Below, in pieces: positions 20,901 to 30,376 of a stretch of DNA of 64,000 nucleotides. The stretch is from Deferrisoma camini S3R1. GTDB lineage: Bacteria; Desulfobacterota; Deferrisomatia; Deferrisomatales; Deferrisomataceae. Position numbers and translations under genes: made by a program. The stretch lies in contig NZ_JAFN01000001.1 of the NCBI RefSeq assembly GCF_000526155.1, positions 3,164,264 to 3,228,263 of the forward strand. Direction: 5' to 3'. The notes beneath the pieces are model-generated. The model was not told where the DNA came from and did no database searches. It saw only the letters and a list, made by a program, of their open reading frames with translations. Numbering within the stretch: the first letter of the stretch is position 1; the number at the start of each line of letters is the position of its first letter.

Positions 20901-22520
20901 TCACGCCGGTGCGGTCTTCCGGGTCTCCCGCATCATCCAGGCTTGCTGGGCCACGCTCAGGACGTTGTTCACCAGCCAGTACAGCACCAGACCCGAGGGG
21001 AAGTTGAGGAACAGGAAGGTGAACACCACCGGCATGCCGTACATCATCATCTTCATCTGCCCCTCGTTGGCCCCGGTGGCCGGGGTCAGCTTCTGCTGCA
21101 GGAACATGGTGGCCCCCATCAGCAGCGGGGTGATGTAGTACGGGTCCTTGGCGGAGAGGTCCTGGATCCACCAGAAGAACGGGGCGTGCCGAAGCTCGAT
21201 GGAGCCGAGGAGCACCTTGTACAGGGCGAAGAACACCGGGATCTGCACCAGCATGGGCAGGCACCCGCCCATGGGATTGACCTTGTGGGTCTTGTAGAGC
21301 TGCATCATCTCCCGGTTGAGCCGCTCCTTGTCGTCCCCGCACTTCTCCTTGATCCGCTGGAGCTTGGGCTGGATCTCCTTCATTTTTTGCATGGACCGGT
21401 AGCTCTTGGCGCTCAGGGGCCAGAAGATGAGCTTCACCAGCACCGTGAGCACGATGATCGCCACGCCGTAGTTGCCGGTGACCCGGTAGATGGCCTTCAG
21501 GAACCACAGCAGGGGCACGGCCACCGGATGGAAGAACCCGTAGTGCACCACCTCGGTCAGGTTCGACCCCAGCGGGGCCAGGGCCTCGCGGAGCTTCGGG
21601 CCGGCGAACACCCGCAGCTCCTGGCGCACCGATCCGCCGGGGGGGATGTCGGCCGCCGGAAACCGCAGCTCGGCCACGGCAACGTTCTCCCGGCCCTGGA
21701 ACCGGCCCACCCGCAGCTCCTGCACCTGACCCTCCCGGGGCAGGGCGGCCACCAGGAAGTACCCGTCCACGAAGGCGGCCCATCCGATGCGGCCGGCCTC
21801 GGTGACCCCCTCTTCCAACTTCTTGAGCTTGACCTCTTCGTACTCCCCGTCCTTGAGGTACGCCGGCCCGTGGAAGTTGTACCGGCTCATCTTGTCCTTG
21901 GTGGCGGCGGTGAAGTCTCGGATCATGGTCCAGGCGATCCGGTCCGACACGGGCGCGGTGCCCAGGTTCTCCACGTCGACCCGCACGTTCAGGGCGAACC
22001 CCTCCGGAGGGAGCTCGTAGGTCTGGACCACCCGAAGGCCGTCCGGCCCCTCCCAGGCGAGCACCACCCGGCGGTCGGTGGCGTCCACGATCCGAAACAC
22101 CGCCTTCCCGGGCTGGTTCCGGCCGAGCAGCCGGACCAGGCCCACCCGATCCAGGCCCGAGGGCGAGGCCAGGAGCGACACGGGCCGGTCCCCGTCCTCC
22201 CCCTTGTCGAGGTAGCCCTTGAGCTCCACCCGCCGAATCGCGGCCCCCAGGGAGCTGACCTCCACCCTCAGGTCCCGGTTCTCCAGCACCCGGGTCTCCA
22301 CCTTGGCCGGGGCGGCCGGCGGAGGAGCGGGCGCAGGCGCGGGAGCCGCCGGGGCCGGGGTCCGGACCTCGGGCGCCGGCGTCGCCTGGGGGGCCTCCTT
22401 GGCGGCGGGCTGGGCCGGCGGTTCCCCCTTCTTGGGCGGAGGCGGGGCGAAGAAGTACTGGAACAGGACCAACACGGCCATGGACAGCACCACGGCCAGG
22501 AGCGTACGCTTGGTTTCCAT
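20901..22520 (-). CDS. yidC: membrane protein insertase YidC
   Basis: 539 residues in the Gram-negative layout: N-terminal helix (LLAVVLSMAVLVLFQYFF), a Pro/Ala-rich linker, a large periplasmic beta domain (about 75-330), then five conserved helices containing GNYGVAIIVLTVLVKLIFWPLS and MGGCLPMLVQIPVFFALY. Inserts proteins such as the ATP synthase c subunit into the inner membrane. It follows yidD by 17 bp and precedes mnmE by 4 bp. Confidence 0.97.
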   Translation of the reverse strand: METKRTLLAVVLSMAVLVLFQYFFAPPPPKKGEPPAQPAAKEAPQATPAPEVRTPAPAAPAPAPAPPPAAPAKVETRVLENRDLRVEVSSLGAAIRRVELKGYLDKGEDGDRPVSLLASPSGLDRVGLVRLLGRNQPGKAVFRIVDATDRRVVLAWEGPDGLRVVQTYELPPEGFALNVRVDVENLGTAPVSDRIAWTMIRDFTAATKDKMSRYNFHGPAYLKDGEYEEVKLKKLEEGVTEAGRIGWAAFVDGYFLVAALPREGQVQELRVGRFQGRENVAVAELRFPAADIPPGGSVRQELRVFAGPKLREALAPLGSNLTEVVHYGFFHPVAVPLLWFLKAIYRVTGNYGVAIIVLTVLVKLIFWPLSAKSYRSMQKMKEIQPKLQRIKEKCGDDKERLNREMMQLYKTHKVNPMGGCLPMLVQIPVFFALYKVLLGSIELRHAPFFWWIQDLSAKDPYYITPLLMGATMFLQQKLTPATGANEGQMKMMMYGMPVVFTFLFLNFPSGLVLYWLVNNVLSVAQQAWMMRETRKTAPA

Positions 22521-22537
22521 CGTTTCTATTCCCTGGT

Positions 22538-22795
22538 TCAGGAGTCGGGCACGGGGTCGATGCCCCCGGGGTGCCCAGGGTGGCAGCGCGCCAGCCGCCA
22601 GAGGGTGAGCCGGGTCGCCCGCCAGAACGGCAGCCGGCCGTAGGCTTCGAGGGCGTAACGGCTACAGGAGGGGTAGAACCGGCACCTGGGGGGGAACAGG
22701 GGGGAGACGAACCGACGGTATGCGAGGATCAGTCCGGCCGCGAGTCGGCAAGCCAGGGCGCCAGGGCCCGGTCGAGTTCCCGTTCCACGTCCCAC
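22538..22795 (-). CDS. yidD: membrane protein insertion efficiency factor YidD
   Basis: About 85 residues from GTG 22795; the start is uncertain because no ATG lies close by. The body is unmistakable: AYRRFVSPLFPPRCRFYPSCSRYALEAY, then LWRLARCHPGHPGGIDPVP. The small basic protein helps YidC-dependent insertion. With this start it overlaps the end of rnpA by 67 bp; a CTG closer to AYRRF is an alternative. Confidence 0.88.
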   Translation of the reverse strand: MGRGTGTRPGPGALACRLAAGLILAYRRFVSPLFPPRCRFYPSCSRYALEAYGRLPFWRATRLTLWRLARCHPGHPGGIDPVPDS

Positions 22796-23274
22796 AGGGT
22801 CAGATCGGCCGCCCCCTTGCGGGCCACCACCACGCAGTCCACGGGGTGGTCGAACCGGTGGCGGTGAGTTCGGAAGTATTCGCGGATCAGCCGCTTGACG
22901 CGGTTGCGGTCGTGGGCCTTGCCCACCTTGCGCGACACCACAAGCCCCAGGCGACTCGGCGCCTGGGGCCGCGAGAGGATCACCACCGTGAAGTGGGGGC
23001 AGTGGGCTCGGCGTCCCCCCTGAAACACCCGGTCGAACTCTGCCCGCTTCCGGATACGGCATGCCCGGGGGAACCGGTACCTGGGGCGCGCGTCTACTTC
23101 CGGGGGATCTCCACCGCCAGGCGCTTGCGCCCCTTCTTCCGGCGCCGGGCCAGCACCTTGCGGCCGTTGCGGGTGGCCATGCGCGCCCGGAACCCGTGGG
23201 TGCGCTTTCGGCGGATGCGGCTGGGGTTGTAGGTCAGCTGCTGCATATGAAAACCTCCTCGGCGGTTCGCTCAT
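22729..23274 (-). CDS. rnpA: ribonuclease P protein component, apparently with an extension that overlaps all of rpmH
   Basis: The conserved RnpA core is clear: [20 protein letters not shown], then [26 protein letters not shown]. In this frame no ATG, GTG or TTG occurs between 23274 and the GTG inside the EFDRVF motif. The only ordinary start that yields a whole protein is therefore ATG 23274, giving 181 residues. That start lies upstream of rpmH, so rpmH would be nested out of frame inside rnpA, as described for Thermus. The extra 65 residues are Pro/Ala/Gly-rich. A rare start codon such as the ATC near 23038 is the alternative. Confidence 0.85.
   Translation of the reverse strand: MSEPPRRFSYAAADLQPQPHPPKAHPRVPGAHGHPQRPQGAGPAPEEGAQAPGGGDPPEVDARPRYRFPRACRIRKRAEFDRVFQGGRRAHCPHFTVVILSRPQAPSRLGLVVSRKVGKAHDRNRVKRLIREYFRTHRHRFDHPVDCVVVARKGAADLTLWDVERELDRALAPWLADSRPD
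23094..23246 (-). CDS. rpmH: 50S ribosomal protein L34
   Basis: 50 residues, starting [20 protein letters not shown] and ending [10 protein letters not shown]: the full L34 sequence. The ribosome site GAGGAGG is 8 bp upstream of ATG 23246. It is the first gene of the rnpA-yidD-yidC block in its own frame. The dnaA gene, often divergent from rpmH, is not here; hemW occupies that place. Confidence 0.97.
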   Translation of the reverse strand: MQQLTYNPSRIRRKRTHGFRARMATRNGRKVLARRRKKGRKRLAVEIPRK

Positions 23275-24487
23275 GGCCGATCTCGAAACGGTTTCGGAAA
23301 TGCGGAACCCTACGGCAGATTCCGTCCCGGCGTCAAGCCCCTTTTCCGCCCGGTCCGCGTACGTGCACGTGCCGTTCTGCCGGAGCCGATGTCGCTACTG
23401 CGCCTTCTACTCAGGCGAGTCCCCCGACCTGCGCGACGCGTACCTGCGCGGGGTGGAGGCCGAGGTGCACGCCTGGGGCGCCGGCGGCGGCGCCCTGGAC
23501 ACGGTGTACGTGGGGGGCGGCACGCCCCCCACCCTGGGCGCGGCCGGCCTGGGCCGGATCGTGGATGCTCTGGCCCGGGTCCGGGGCCTCGCCCGGGGCG
23601 CGGAGCTCACCGTGGAGGTGAACCCGGCGCAGGGGCTCCGGCTGGCCGACCTGCGGGCGATCGGGTTCACCCGGGTCTCGGTGGGGGTCCAGGCCCTGGA
23701 CGAGGGATGGCTGGCCCGCCTCGGCCGGCGGCACGGCCCGGGTGGGGCCCTGGCCTGCCTGGAGGCGTGCCGGCGGGCCGGGTTCGCCTCGGTGTCGGCC
23801 GACCTCATCCTGGGCCTGCCGGGGTTGGACCCGGCGGCCGCGGCCGACTGGGCCGGAGAGTGCGTGGCGGCCGGGGCCGACCATCTCTCGGTGTACCTCC
23901 TGGAGATCCACCCCGGCACCCCCCTTGCCCGCGACGCGGCCGCCGGTCGGTTCCGGCCGGCCTCGGCCGAAGAGACCGTGGCCCAGTGGGAGGCGGTGGC
24001 CGAGCGGCTCGAACTCCTGGGTCTCTCTGCCTACGAGGTGTCGAACTTCGCCCGCCCGGAGGCCCGGTGCCGCCACAACCAACGCTACTGGGCCCAGGAA
24101 GCCTACCGCGGCCTCGGGCCCGGGGCCCACAGCTTCGACCCCGGCGCCGGGCCGTGGGGGACGCGGTGGGAGAACCGGCCGGACCTGAGGGCGTGGGCCC
24201 GGGCCGTGGGGGCCGGCCGGGTTCCGCCCCAGAGGGTGGATCGCCGCACCCGGGACGGCGCGCTCCTGGAGACCCTGTTCCTGTGGGCCCGGCGCCCCGC
24301 TCCCTGGCCCGGGGAGGCCCTGGCAGCTCTGGGGGTGGAAGCCTTGCGGGCCGAGCCCCTGCTCGCCGACCTGGAGGCGGCCGGCGACCTGGCCCCCTCG
24401 GGCCGGCCCACGCGCCAGGGCATGCTGCGGGCCGACGGCATCGCCCGGTGGCTGTGGGAGCGGCTCAAGAGCCGCCCGGCCGCCTAG
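23273..24487 (+). CDS. hemW: radical SAM HemW (coproporphyrinogen III oxidase-like)
   Basis: 404 residues. The radical SAM cluster motif is C36-x3-C40-x2-C43 in VPFCRSRCRYC, followed by YVGGGTPPTL and a SVGVQALDEGWLARLGR segment typical of HemW/HemN. The C-terminal HemN domain is present (RHNQRYWAQEAYRGLGPGAHSF). HemW inserts heme into respiratory proteins rather than oxidising coproporphyrinogen. ATG 23273 has no good ribosome site; ATG 23300 is possible. The last codons and stop (RPAA) lie in the dispersed flank repeat. Confidence 0.88.
   Translation: MADLETVSEMRNPTADSVPASSPFSARSAYVHVPFCRSRCRYCAFYSGESPDLRDAYLRGVEAEVHAWGAGGGALDTVYVGGGTPPTLGAAGLGRIVDALARVRGLARGAELTVEVNPAQGLRLADLRAIGFTRVSVGVQALDEGWLARLGRRHGPGGALACLEACRRAGFASVSADLILGLPGLDPAAAADWAGECVAAGADHLSVYLLEIHPGTPLARDAAAGRFRPASAEETVAQWEAVAERLELLGLSAYEVSNFARPEARCRHNQRYWAQEAYRGLGPGAHSFDPGAGPWGTRWENRPDLRAWARAVGAGRVPPQRVDRRTRDGALLETLFLWARRPAPWPGEALAALGVEALRAEPLLADLEAAGDLAPSGRPTRQGMLRADGIARWLWERLKSRPAA
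23307..23336 (-). promoter_or_regulatory. candidate promoter of the rpmH-rnpA-yidD-yidC operon
   Basis: On the minus strand TTGACG (23331-23336) and TAGGGT (23307-23312) are 18 bp apart. Transcription would start near 23300, so ATG 23274, the proposed rnpA start, would be in the leader of the mRNA. The boxes overlap the 5' end of hemW on the other strand. Confidence 0.55.
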
Positions 24488-24900
24488 CGGGCCGAAGGCC
24501 CCCGACCAACGACCAACGACCGAAGTCACCGGGAGGCCTCGTCAGGCCCCTGCGGGGCCGTACAACGGGCAAGGGTAACTTCCGTTGGTCCGGGGCCTTT
24601 ACGCCGGAGGCATGGGGCCTGCTTCCGGCCGTGCGCGAGTGCAGCATCCGATCGCCGCGCCTTCGCATGCCGTTGCCGGAGCAGGCTGTTCGGGCGGCGA
24701 CAGCGGAGGGCCCTGGAATTCGACGAAGCTACAGATGTTCGGGGGGCGCGGCGAGCCAAGGAGCCGCGCCCGGCTCTCCAGCAGACCCCATGCCCCACCG
24801 AGCGTTTGGCGGCGGTTCGGGGAAGCGGCCCGGCCGCCTAGCAGCCCAGCTGCCTAGCGGGCCGAAGGCCCCCGACCAACGACCGCAGGTTCCCCGTTCC
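24488..24900. repeat. mosaic repeat with structured copy C (24609-24794)
   Basis: About 410 bp without a gene between hemW and the hrcA promoter. It starts with GGGCCGAAGGCCC and GACCAAC units, then the linker with CAACGG...CCGTTG (24565-24589). Copy C follows, with ends GGCATGGGGCCTGC and its near-complement. Its interior differs from copies A, B and D in the left-centre and shares that part with 57077-57130. A second flank (24826-24895) closes the spacer. Confidence 0.7.
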
Positions 24901-24929
24901 TTGACTACCCCCGGACTCGTTGCTACGGT
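24901..24929 (+). promoter_or_regulatory. sigma70 promoter of the hrcA heat-shock operon
   Basis: TTGACT (24901-24906) and TACGGT (24924-24929) are separated by 17 bp; TG two bases before the -10 makes it an extended -10. It is placed directly upstream of the CIRCE operator. Confidence 0.8.
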
Positions 24930-24935
24930 ACGCCG

Positions 24936-24962
24936 CTAGCACTCCCAAGGGCGGAGTGCTAA
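24936..24962 (+). promoter_or_regulatory. CIRCE operator (HrcA binding site)
   Basis: Inverted repeat CTAGCACTC-N9-GAGTGCTAA, one base off the consensus TTAGCACTC-N9-GAGTGCTAA. It lies at the transcription start and 12 bp before hrcA, so HrcA represses its own operon. Confidence 0.95.
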
Positions 24963-24974
24963 GGCGGGAGAGCC

Positions 24975-26018
24975 ATGACGGAAACGACGCTCAAGGATCG
25001 GGACGCGAGGATTCTCGGCGCGGTGGTGGAGGAGTTCGTCCACACCGCCGAGCCGGTGGGGTCGCGCAACCTGGTCAAAAAGTACCGGCTCGAGATCTCC
25101 CCGGCCACGGTGCGCAACGTGATGGCCGACCTGGAGGAGATGGGGTTCCTGTACCAGCCCCACACCTCGGCCGGCCGTCAGCCCACGGACCGGGGCTACC
25201 GCTACTACGTGGATCATCTCCTGCCGGGGCCCTCCCTGCCCTCGGGCCAGCGCCGGCGCCTGCGGCAGGGCATCCGGGACGCCGACCTGGATGCCTTGGA
25301 GAGCCTGCTCGAGGCCACCTCCCGGGTGCTCTCGCGGGTGGCCCACCAGGTGGGTCTGGTCGTGGCCCCCCGGATCGAGGTCCGGGTGTTCCGCCACGTG
25401 GACCTGGTGCTGCTCCGGCCGGGCCGGGTCCTGGTGATCCTGGTGACCCGGTCGGGGGTGGTCCACCACCGGGTGGTGGAGGCGCCCGAGGTCCGCAGCC
25501 AGGCCGAGCTGGAGAAGATGACCAACTACCTGAACGGCCTCCTGGAGGGGGTGCCCCTGGTGGCGGTTCGGGAGCGGATCCTGGCGGAGATGGAGAACGA
25601 GCGAGTCCAGTACGACCGGCTGCTGCGCCAGGCTCTGGAGCTGGGCTCGCGGGCCGTGGGCGCCGACGAGGACACCGGCCAGGTGTACGTGGGGGAGCCC
25701 CTGCGGATCTTGGAGCAGCCGGAGTTCCAGGACCTGGGCAAGATGCGCCAGCTGTTCGAGGCGTTCGAGCGCAAGGGGATCCTGCTGCGGATCCTGGACC
25801 GGGCCGTGGAGACTCCGGGCGTGCAGGTGTCCATCGGCTCCGAGAACCCGGTGGCCGACCTGCAGGGGTGCTCGGTGGTGGCCACGGCCTACGGCCGCGA
25901 CGACCGGCCCATGGGGGCCCTCGGGGTGATCGGGCCCACCCGGATGCCCTACGGTGAGGTGATCGCCCTGGTGGAGTACGCGGCCCGGCTGCTGGGCCAG
26001 GCCCTGGAGCGGCTGTAG
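24975..26018 (+). CDS. hrcA: heat-inducible transcription repressor HrcA
   Basis: 347 residues. The N-terminal winged helix contains LKDRDARILGAVVEEFVHTAEPVGS and SPATVRNVMADLEEMGFLYQPHTSAGR, the HrcA signature. The C-terminal GAF-like part includes SIGSENPVADLQGCSVVATAYG and GALGVIGPTRMPYGEVIALVE. It binds CIRCE and is kept active by GroEL. It is the first gene of hrcA-grpE-dnaK-dnaJ, though 500 bp containing a MITE and other repeat DNA separate it from grpE. Confidence 0.97.
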   Translation: MTETTLKDRDARILGAVVEEFVHTAEPVGSRNLVKKYRLEISPATVRNVMADLEEMGFLYQPHTSAGRQPTDRGYRYYVDHLLPGPSLPSGQRRRLRQGIRDADLDALESLLEATSRVLSRVAHQVGLVVAPRIEVRVFRHVDLVLLRPGRVLVILVTRSGVVHHRVVEAPEVRSQAELEKMTNYLNGLLEGVPLVAVRERILAEMENERVQYDRLLRQALELGSRAVGADEDTGQVYVGEPLRILEQPEFQDLGKMRQLFEAFERKGILLRILDRAVETPGVQVSIGSENPVADLQGCSVVATAYGRDDRPMGALGVIGPTRMPYGEVIALVEYAARLLGQALERL

Positions 26019-26043
26019 GTTCGAGAGCCGCCCGGCCGCCTAG

Positions 26044-26219
26044 CCCGCATTATTCATGAGCGTTCGTCGCGAAACCGTCGAGTGTGCGTCAGATCGGGGC
26101 AAGCGCAGCGCCGAGGGGCGCAGGCGTACTGGACGGTACGTCGAGCCCCGAGGCGCGAGCACGCCCCGAGATGGCGTGCAATCGGCGGTTGCAGCAGAAG
26201 GCTTCATGAATAATGCGGG
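26044..26219. mobile_element. 176-bp MITE-like element with 16-bp terminal inverted repeats
   Basis: The left end CCCGCATTATTCATGA (26044-26059) and the right end (26204-26219) are perfect reverse complements. CTAG flanks both sides (26040-26043 and 26220-26223), consistent with a 4-bp target duplication. No transposase is encoded. It has inserted into the CCTAGC flank repeat downstream of hrcA. The ends and target size resemble IS1380-type elements, but that link is from memory. Confidence 0.8.
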
Positions 26220-26223
26220 CTAG

Positions 26224-26519
26224 CAGCCTAGTATCATGGTTCGCAAGTTCGTGCATTCCCGAGGGGGTGGGGCTGGGGGCCCCTCCTTCGCTGAACGGCC
26301 TCGCAGGGGCCGCCTCGGCGCGGTCCGCTGCGGCGCGTGAGGGCACGCGCCGCGGCCGCTCCCCTGGCGCCGGGCGGCCCGGGCTGCTCGGCCGTCGCGC
26401 TTCGTCGGGGCCCCCGGCCCCACCGCCGGGATGGATATACTTCTTTGTGGAACGGAAACACTAGCCGCCCAGCGGACCGGAGGCCCTGGCCGCCCAAACG
26501 AGAATCGGAGAGACCGGAC
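26224..26519. other. GC-rich spacer upstream of grpE
   Basis: Holds several GC-rich hairpin-like strings (for example near 26333-26360 and 26410-26435) and, at 26462-26490, another copy of the CCGCCCAGCGGACCGGAGGCC flank. No protein-coding gene was recognised. A start for grpE transcription could lie near TGGATATACTT (26432-26442), but no convincing -35 was found. Confidence 0.4.
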
Positions 26520-27131
26520 ATGACCGACACGAAGGACGAGGTGCGGACCGACACGGAAGAGCGGGCTGCCGCCCCTGACACCCCCCCGGGGGAGGGGGAG
26601 GCGCCCGAGGCCGCCGAGACCCAGGCCGGCCCGGACGAGGCCCGCGAGCCGTCGGCCGAGGAGCTGCTGGCCCGGCGCACGGCCGAGCTGGAGGAGGCCC
26701 AGAAGCGGGTCCTCTACCTGGCGGCCGAGCTGGAGAACTACAAGAAGAGGACGGAGAAGCGGCTCAAGGAGGCCGTGGAGTACGGCGCGGAAGGGCTGCT
26801 CAAGGATCTGCTGCCCGTGCTCGACAACCTGGAGCGGGCCGTGGATCACGCCCGCCAGACGGGGTCCGAGGGGTTCGAGGCCCTCCTGGAGGGCCTGGGG
26901 CACGTGCTCCAGCAGTTCCGGGACGCCTTGTCCCGGCACGGGGTGGAGCCGGTCCCGGGTGAGGGGGAGCCGTTCGATCCCTACGTGCACGAGGCCATGG
27001 CCCAGGTGCCCGGCGAGGAGAACGGCAAGGTCCACCAGGTCTTCGAGAAGGGCTACCGGCTGAAGGGGCGGCTGCTCCGACCCGCAAAGGTTGTGGTGAC
27101 CAAGGTTGCCCCGCCCCAGGGCGATGGTTAA
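26520..27131 (+). CDS. grpE: nucleotide exchange factor GrpE
   Basis: 203 residues. An acidic disordered N-terminus (about 1-45) is followed by a long helix (ELEEAQKRVLYLAAELENYKKRTEKR), and the beta domain includes FDPYVHEAMAQVPGEE and VHQVFEKGYRLKGRLLRPAKVVV, the GrpE signature. ATG 26520 is chosen because the conserved part follows at a normal distance; sequence further upstream is repeat DNA. It releases ADP from DnaK. dnaK begins 66 bp downstream. Confidence 0.95.
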   Translation: MTDTKDEVRTDTEERAAAPDTPPGEGEAPEAAETQAGPDEAREPSAEELLARRTAELEEAQKRVLYLAAELENYKKRTEKRLKEAVEYGAEGLLKDLLPVLDNLERAVDHARQTGSEGFEALLEGLGHVLQQFRDALSRHGVEPVPGEGEPFDPYVHEAMAQVPGEENGKVHQVFEKGYRLKGRLLRPAKVVVTKVAPPQGDG

Positions 27132-27197
27132 GGTACGCGCGCCCCGATCCGGGGCGGCGACCGACCGAACGAGAATCCTGATAGAGGAGGCAAACCC

Positions 27198-29108
<1,911 letters not shown>

Positions 29109-29132
29109 CCGCACCGGCCGCGTAACGGTTGC

Positions 29133-29161
29133 CAGGGGACCCCTGCGGGGGTCCCCTGTTT
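29133..29161 (+). terminator. rho-independent terminator after dnaK
   Basis: An 11-bp perfect stem (29133-29143 with 29148-29158), 4-base loop and a TTT tail. It separates grpE-dnaK from dnaJ, so dnaJ probably has its own start or depends on read-through. Confidence 0.88.
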
Positions 29162-29269
29162 CGTTCGCGGCGCGAGGCCCCCTCTTCCCCCTACCCCCCG
29201 GGGCGCCGGGGCGGCTACAATGTGTCCCTTGGTTTCCCCGTCCCCTACCCCCGTCCTGCCGAGAGGGCC

Positions 29270-30376
29270 GTGGCACGAGTGAACTACTACGAGATCCTGG
29301 GCATCCACCGCAACGCCAGCGCGGCCGAGATCAAGCAGGCCTTCCGCCAGCTGGCGCTGCGCTTCCACCCGGACCGCAATCCCGAGGACCCCGAGGCCGA
29401 GGCCCGGTTCAAGGAGATCGCCGAGGCCTACGAGGTGCTGTCCGATCCGGCCCGGCGGGCCGAGTACGACCGGGGCGGCCGGCCCTCGCCCGGGGCGTTC
29501 CGGACCCGGGAGACCGATCTGCGGGCCCAGGTGGACGAGCTGTTCCGCGAGATCTTCGGCGACGTGTTCGGCGGCCGGGGTCCCCGGGGCCCCCGGCCCC
29601 AGAGGGGCGCCGACCTGCGGTACCGCATCCAGCTGGACCTGGCCGAGGCGGTGGAGGGCGGGGTTCGCGACCTGGAGATCCCGGCCCGCAGCCTTTGCCG
29701 GTCGTGCGGGGGCACCGGCGCCCGGCCGGGCACCCCCCGGGTGGCCTGCCCCGAGTGCCGGGGCCACGGCACGGTCCGGTTCCAGCAGGGGTTCTTCCAC
29801 GTGGAGCGCGAGTGCCCGGTGTGCGGCGGCGACGGCCGGGTTCCCGAGTCCCCGTGCGCGGCGTGCGAGGGCCGGGGCCAGCAGGAGGTGGTCCGGCGGC
29901 TCCAGGTCCGCATCCCGCCCGGGGTGCAGACCGGCGACCGGCTCCGGCTGGCCGGGGAGGGGGAGGCCGGACAGCACGGCGGCCCTCCCGGCGACCTGTA
30001 CGTGGTGGTGGAGGTTCGGGAGCACCCGGTGTTCCGCCGGGAGGGCCGGGACCTGGTGTGCGAGGTTCCGGTCTCCTACGCCCAGGCCGCCTTGGGCGCG
30101 GACCTGGAGGTGCCCACCCTCGGCGGGGAGCGGGTTCGGGTGCGGATCCCCCCGGGCACCCAGCCGGGCGCCGAGTTCACGGTGCCGGGGCACGGGGTGC
30201 CCGCCCGGGGCGGGGGCCGGGGGAACCTCCGGGTGCGGATCCGGCTCGAGGTGCCCAAGGCCGTGCACGGCCGGGTTCGGGAGCTGGTGGAGCAGCTGGC
30301 CCGGCTCGAGGCCCAGGACCCCGACTCTCCCCAGGCCCGGTTCTGGCGCAGGGTGTCCGAGGGGGAATCCGGGTGA
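29270..30376 (+). CDS. dnaJ: chaperone DnaJ (Hsp40, type I)
   Basis: 368 residues from GTG 29270 (GAGAGGG just upstream), giving [12 protein letters not shown]. The J domain has RFHPDRNP. The Gly/Phe region is unusually short. Four zinc-finger motifs are present: [24 protein letters not shown] and CAACEGRG. The C-terminal substrate domains follow. A TACAAT box is at 29216, but no good -35 was seen. The stop overlaps the start of the next gene (GTGA). Confidence 0.95.
   Translation: MARVNYYEILGIHRNASAAEIKQAFRQLALRFHPDRNPEDPEAEARFKEIAEAYEVLSDPARRAEYDRGGRPSPGAFRTRETDLRAQVDELFREIFGDVFGGRGPRGPRPQRGADLRYRIQLDLAEAVEGGVRDLEIPARSLCRSCGGTGARPGTPRVACPECRGHGTVRFQQGFFHVERECPVCGGDGRVPESPCAACEGRGQQEVVRRLQVRIPPGVQTGDRLRLAGEGEAGQHGGPPGDLYVVVEVREHPVFRREGRDLVCEVPVSYAQAALGADLEVPTLGGERVRVRIPPGTQPGAEFTVPGHGVPARGGGRGNLRVRIRLEVPKAVHGRVRELVEQLARLEAQDPDSPQARFWRRVSEGESG

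Noticed and set aside
15777-23274. Chromosome origin (oriC) expected near parAB and rpmH
   Set aside because: No dnaA gene and no convincing cluster of DnaA boxes; the neighbourhood is origin-like but the origin itself cannot be shown.
26085-26200. Interior of the MITE as a small RNA or tRNA gene
   Set aside because: No cloverleaf or conserved tRNA boxes; it is explained as the non-coding body of the element.
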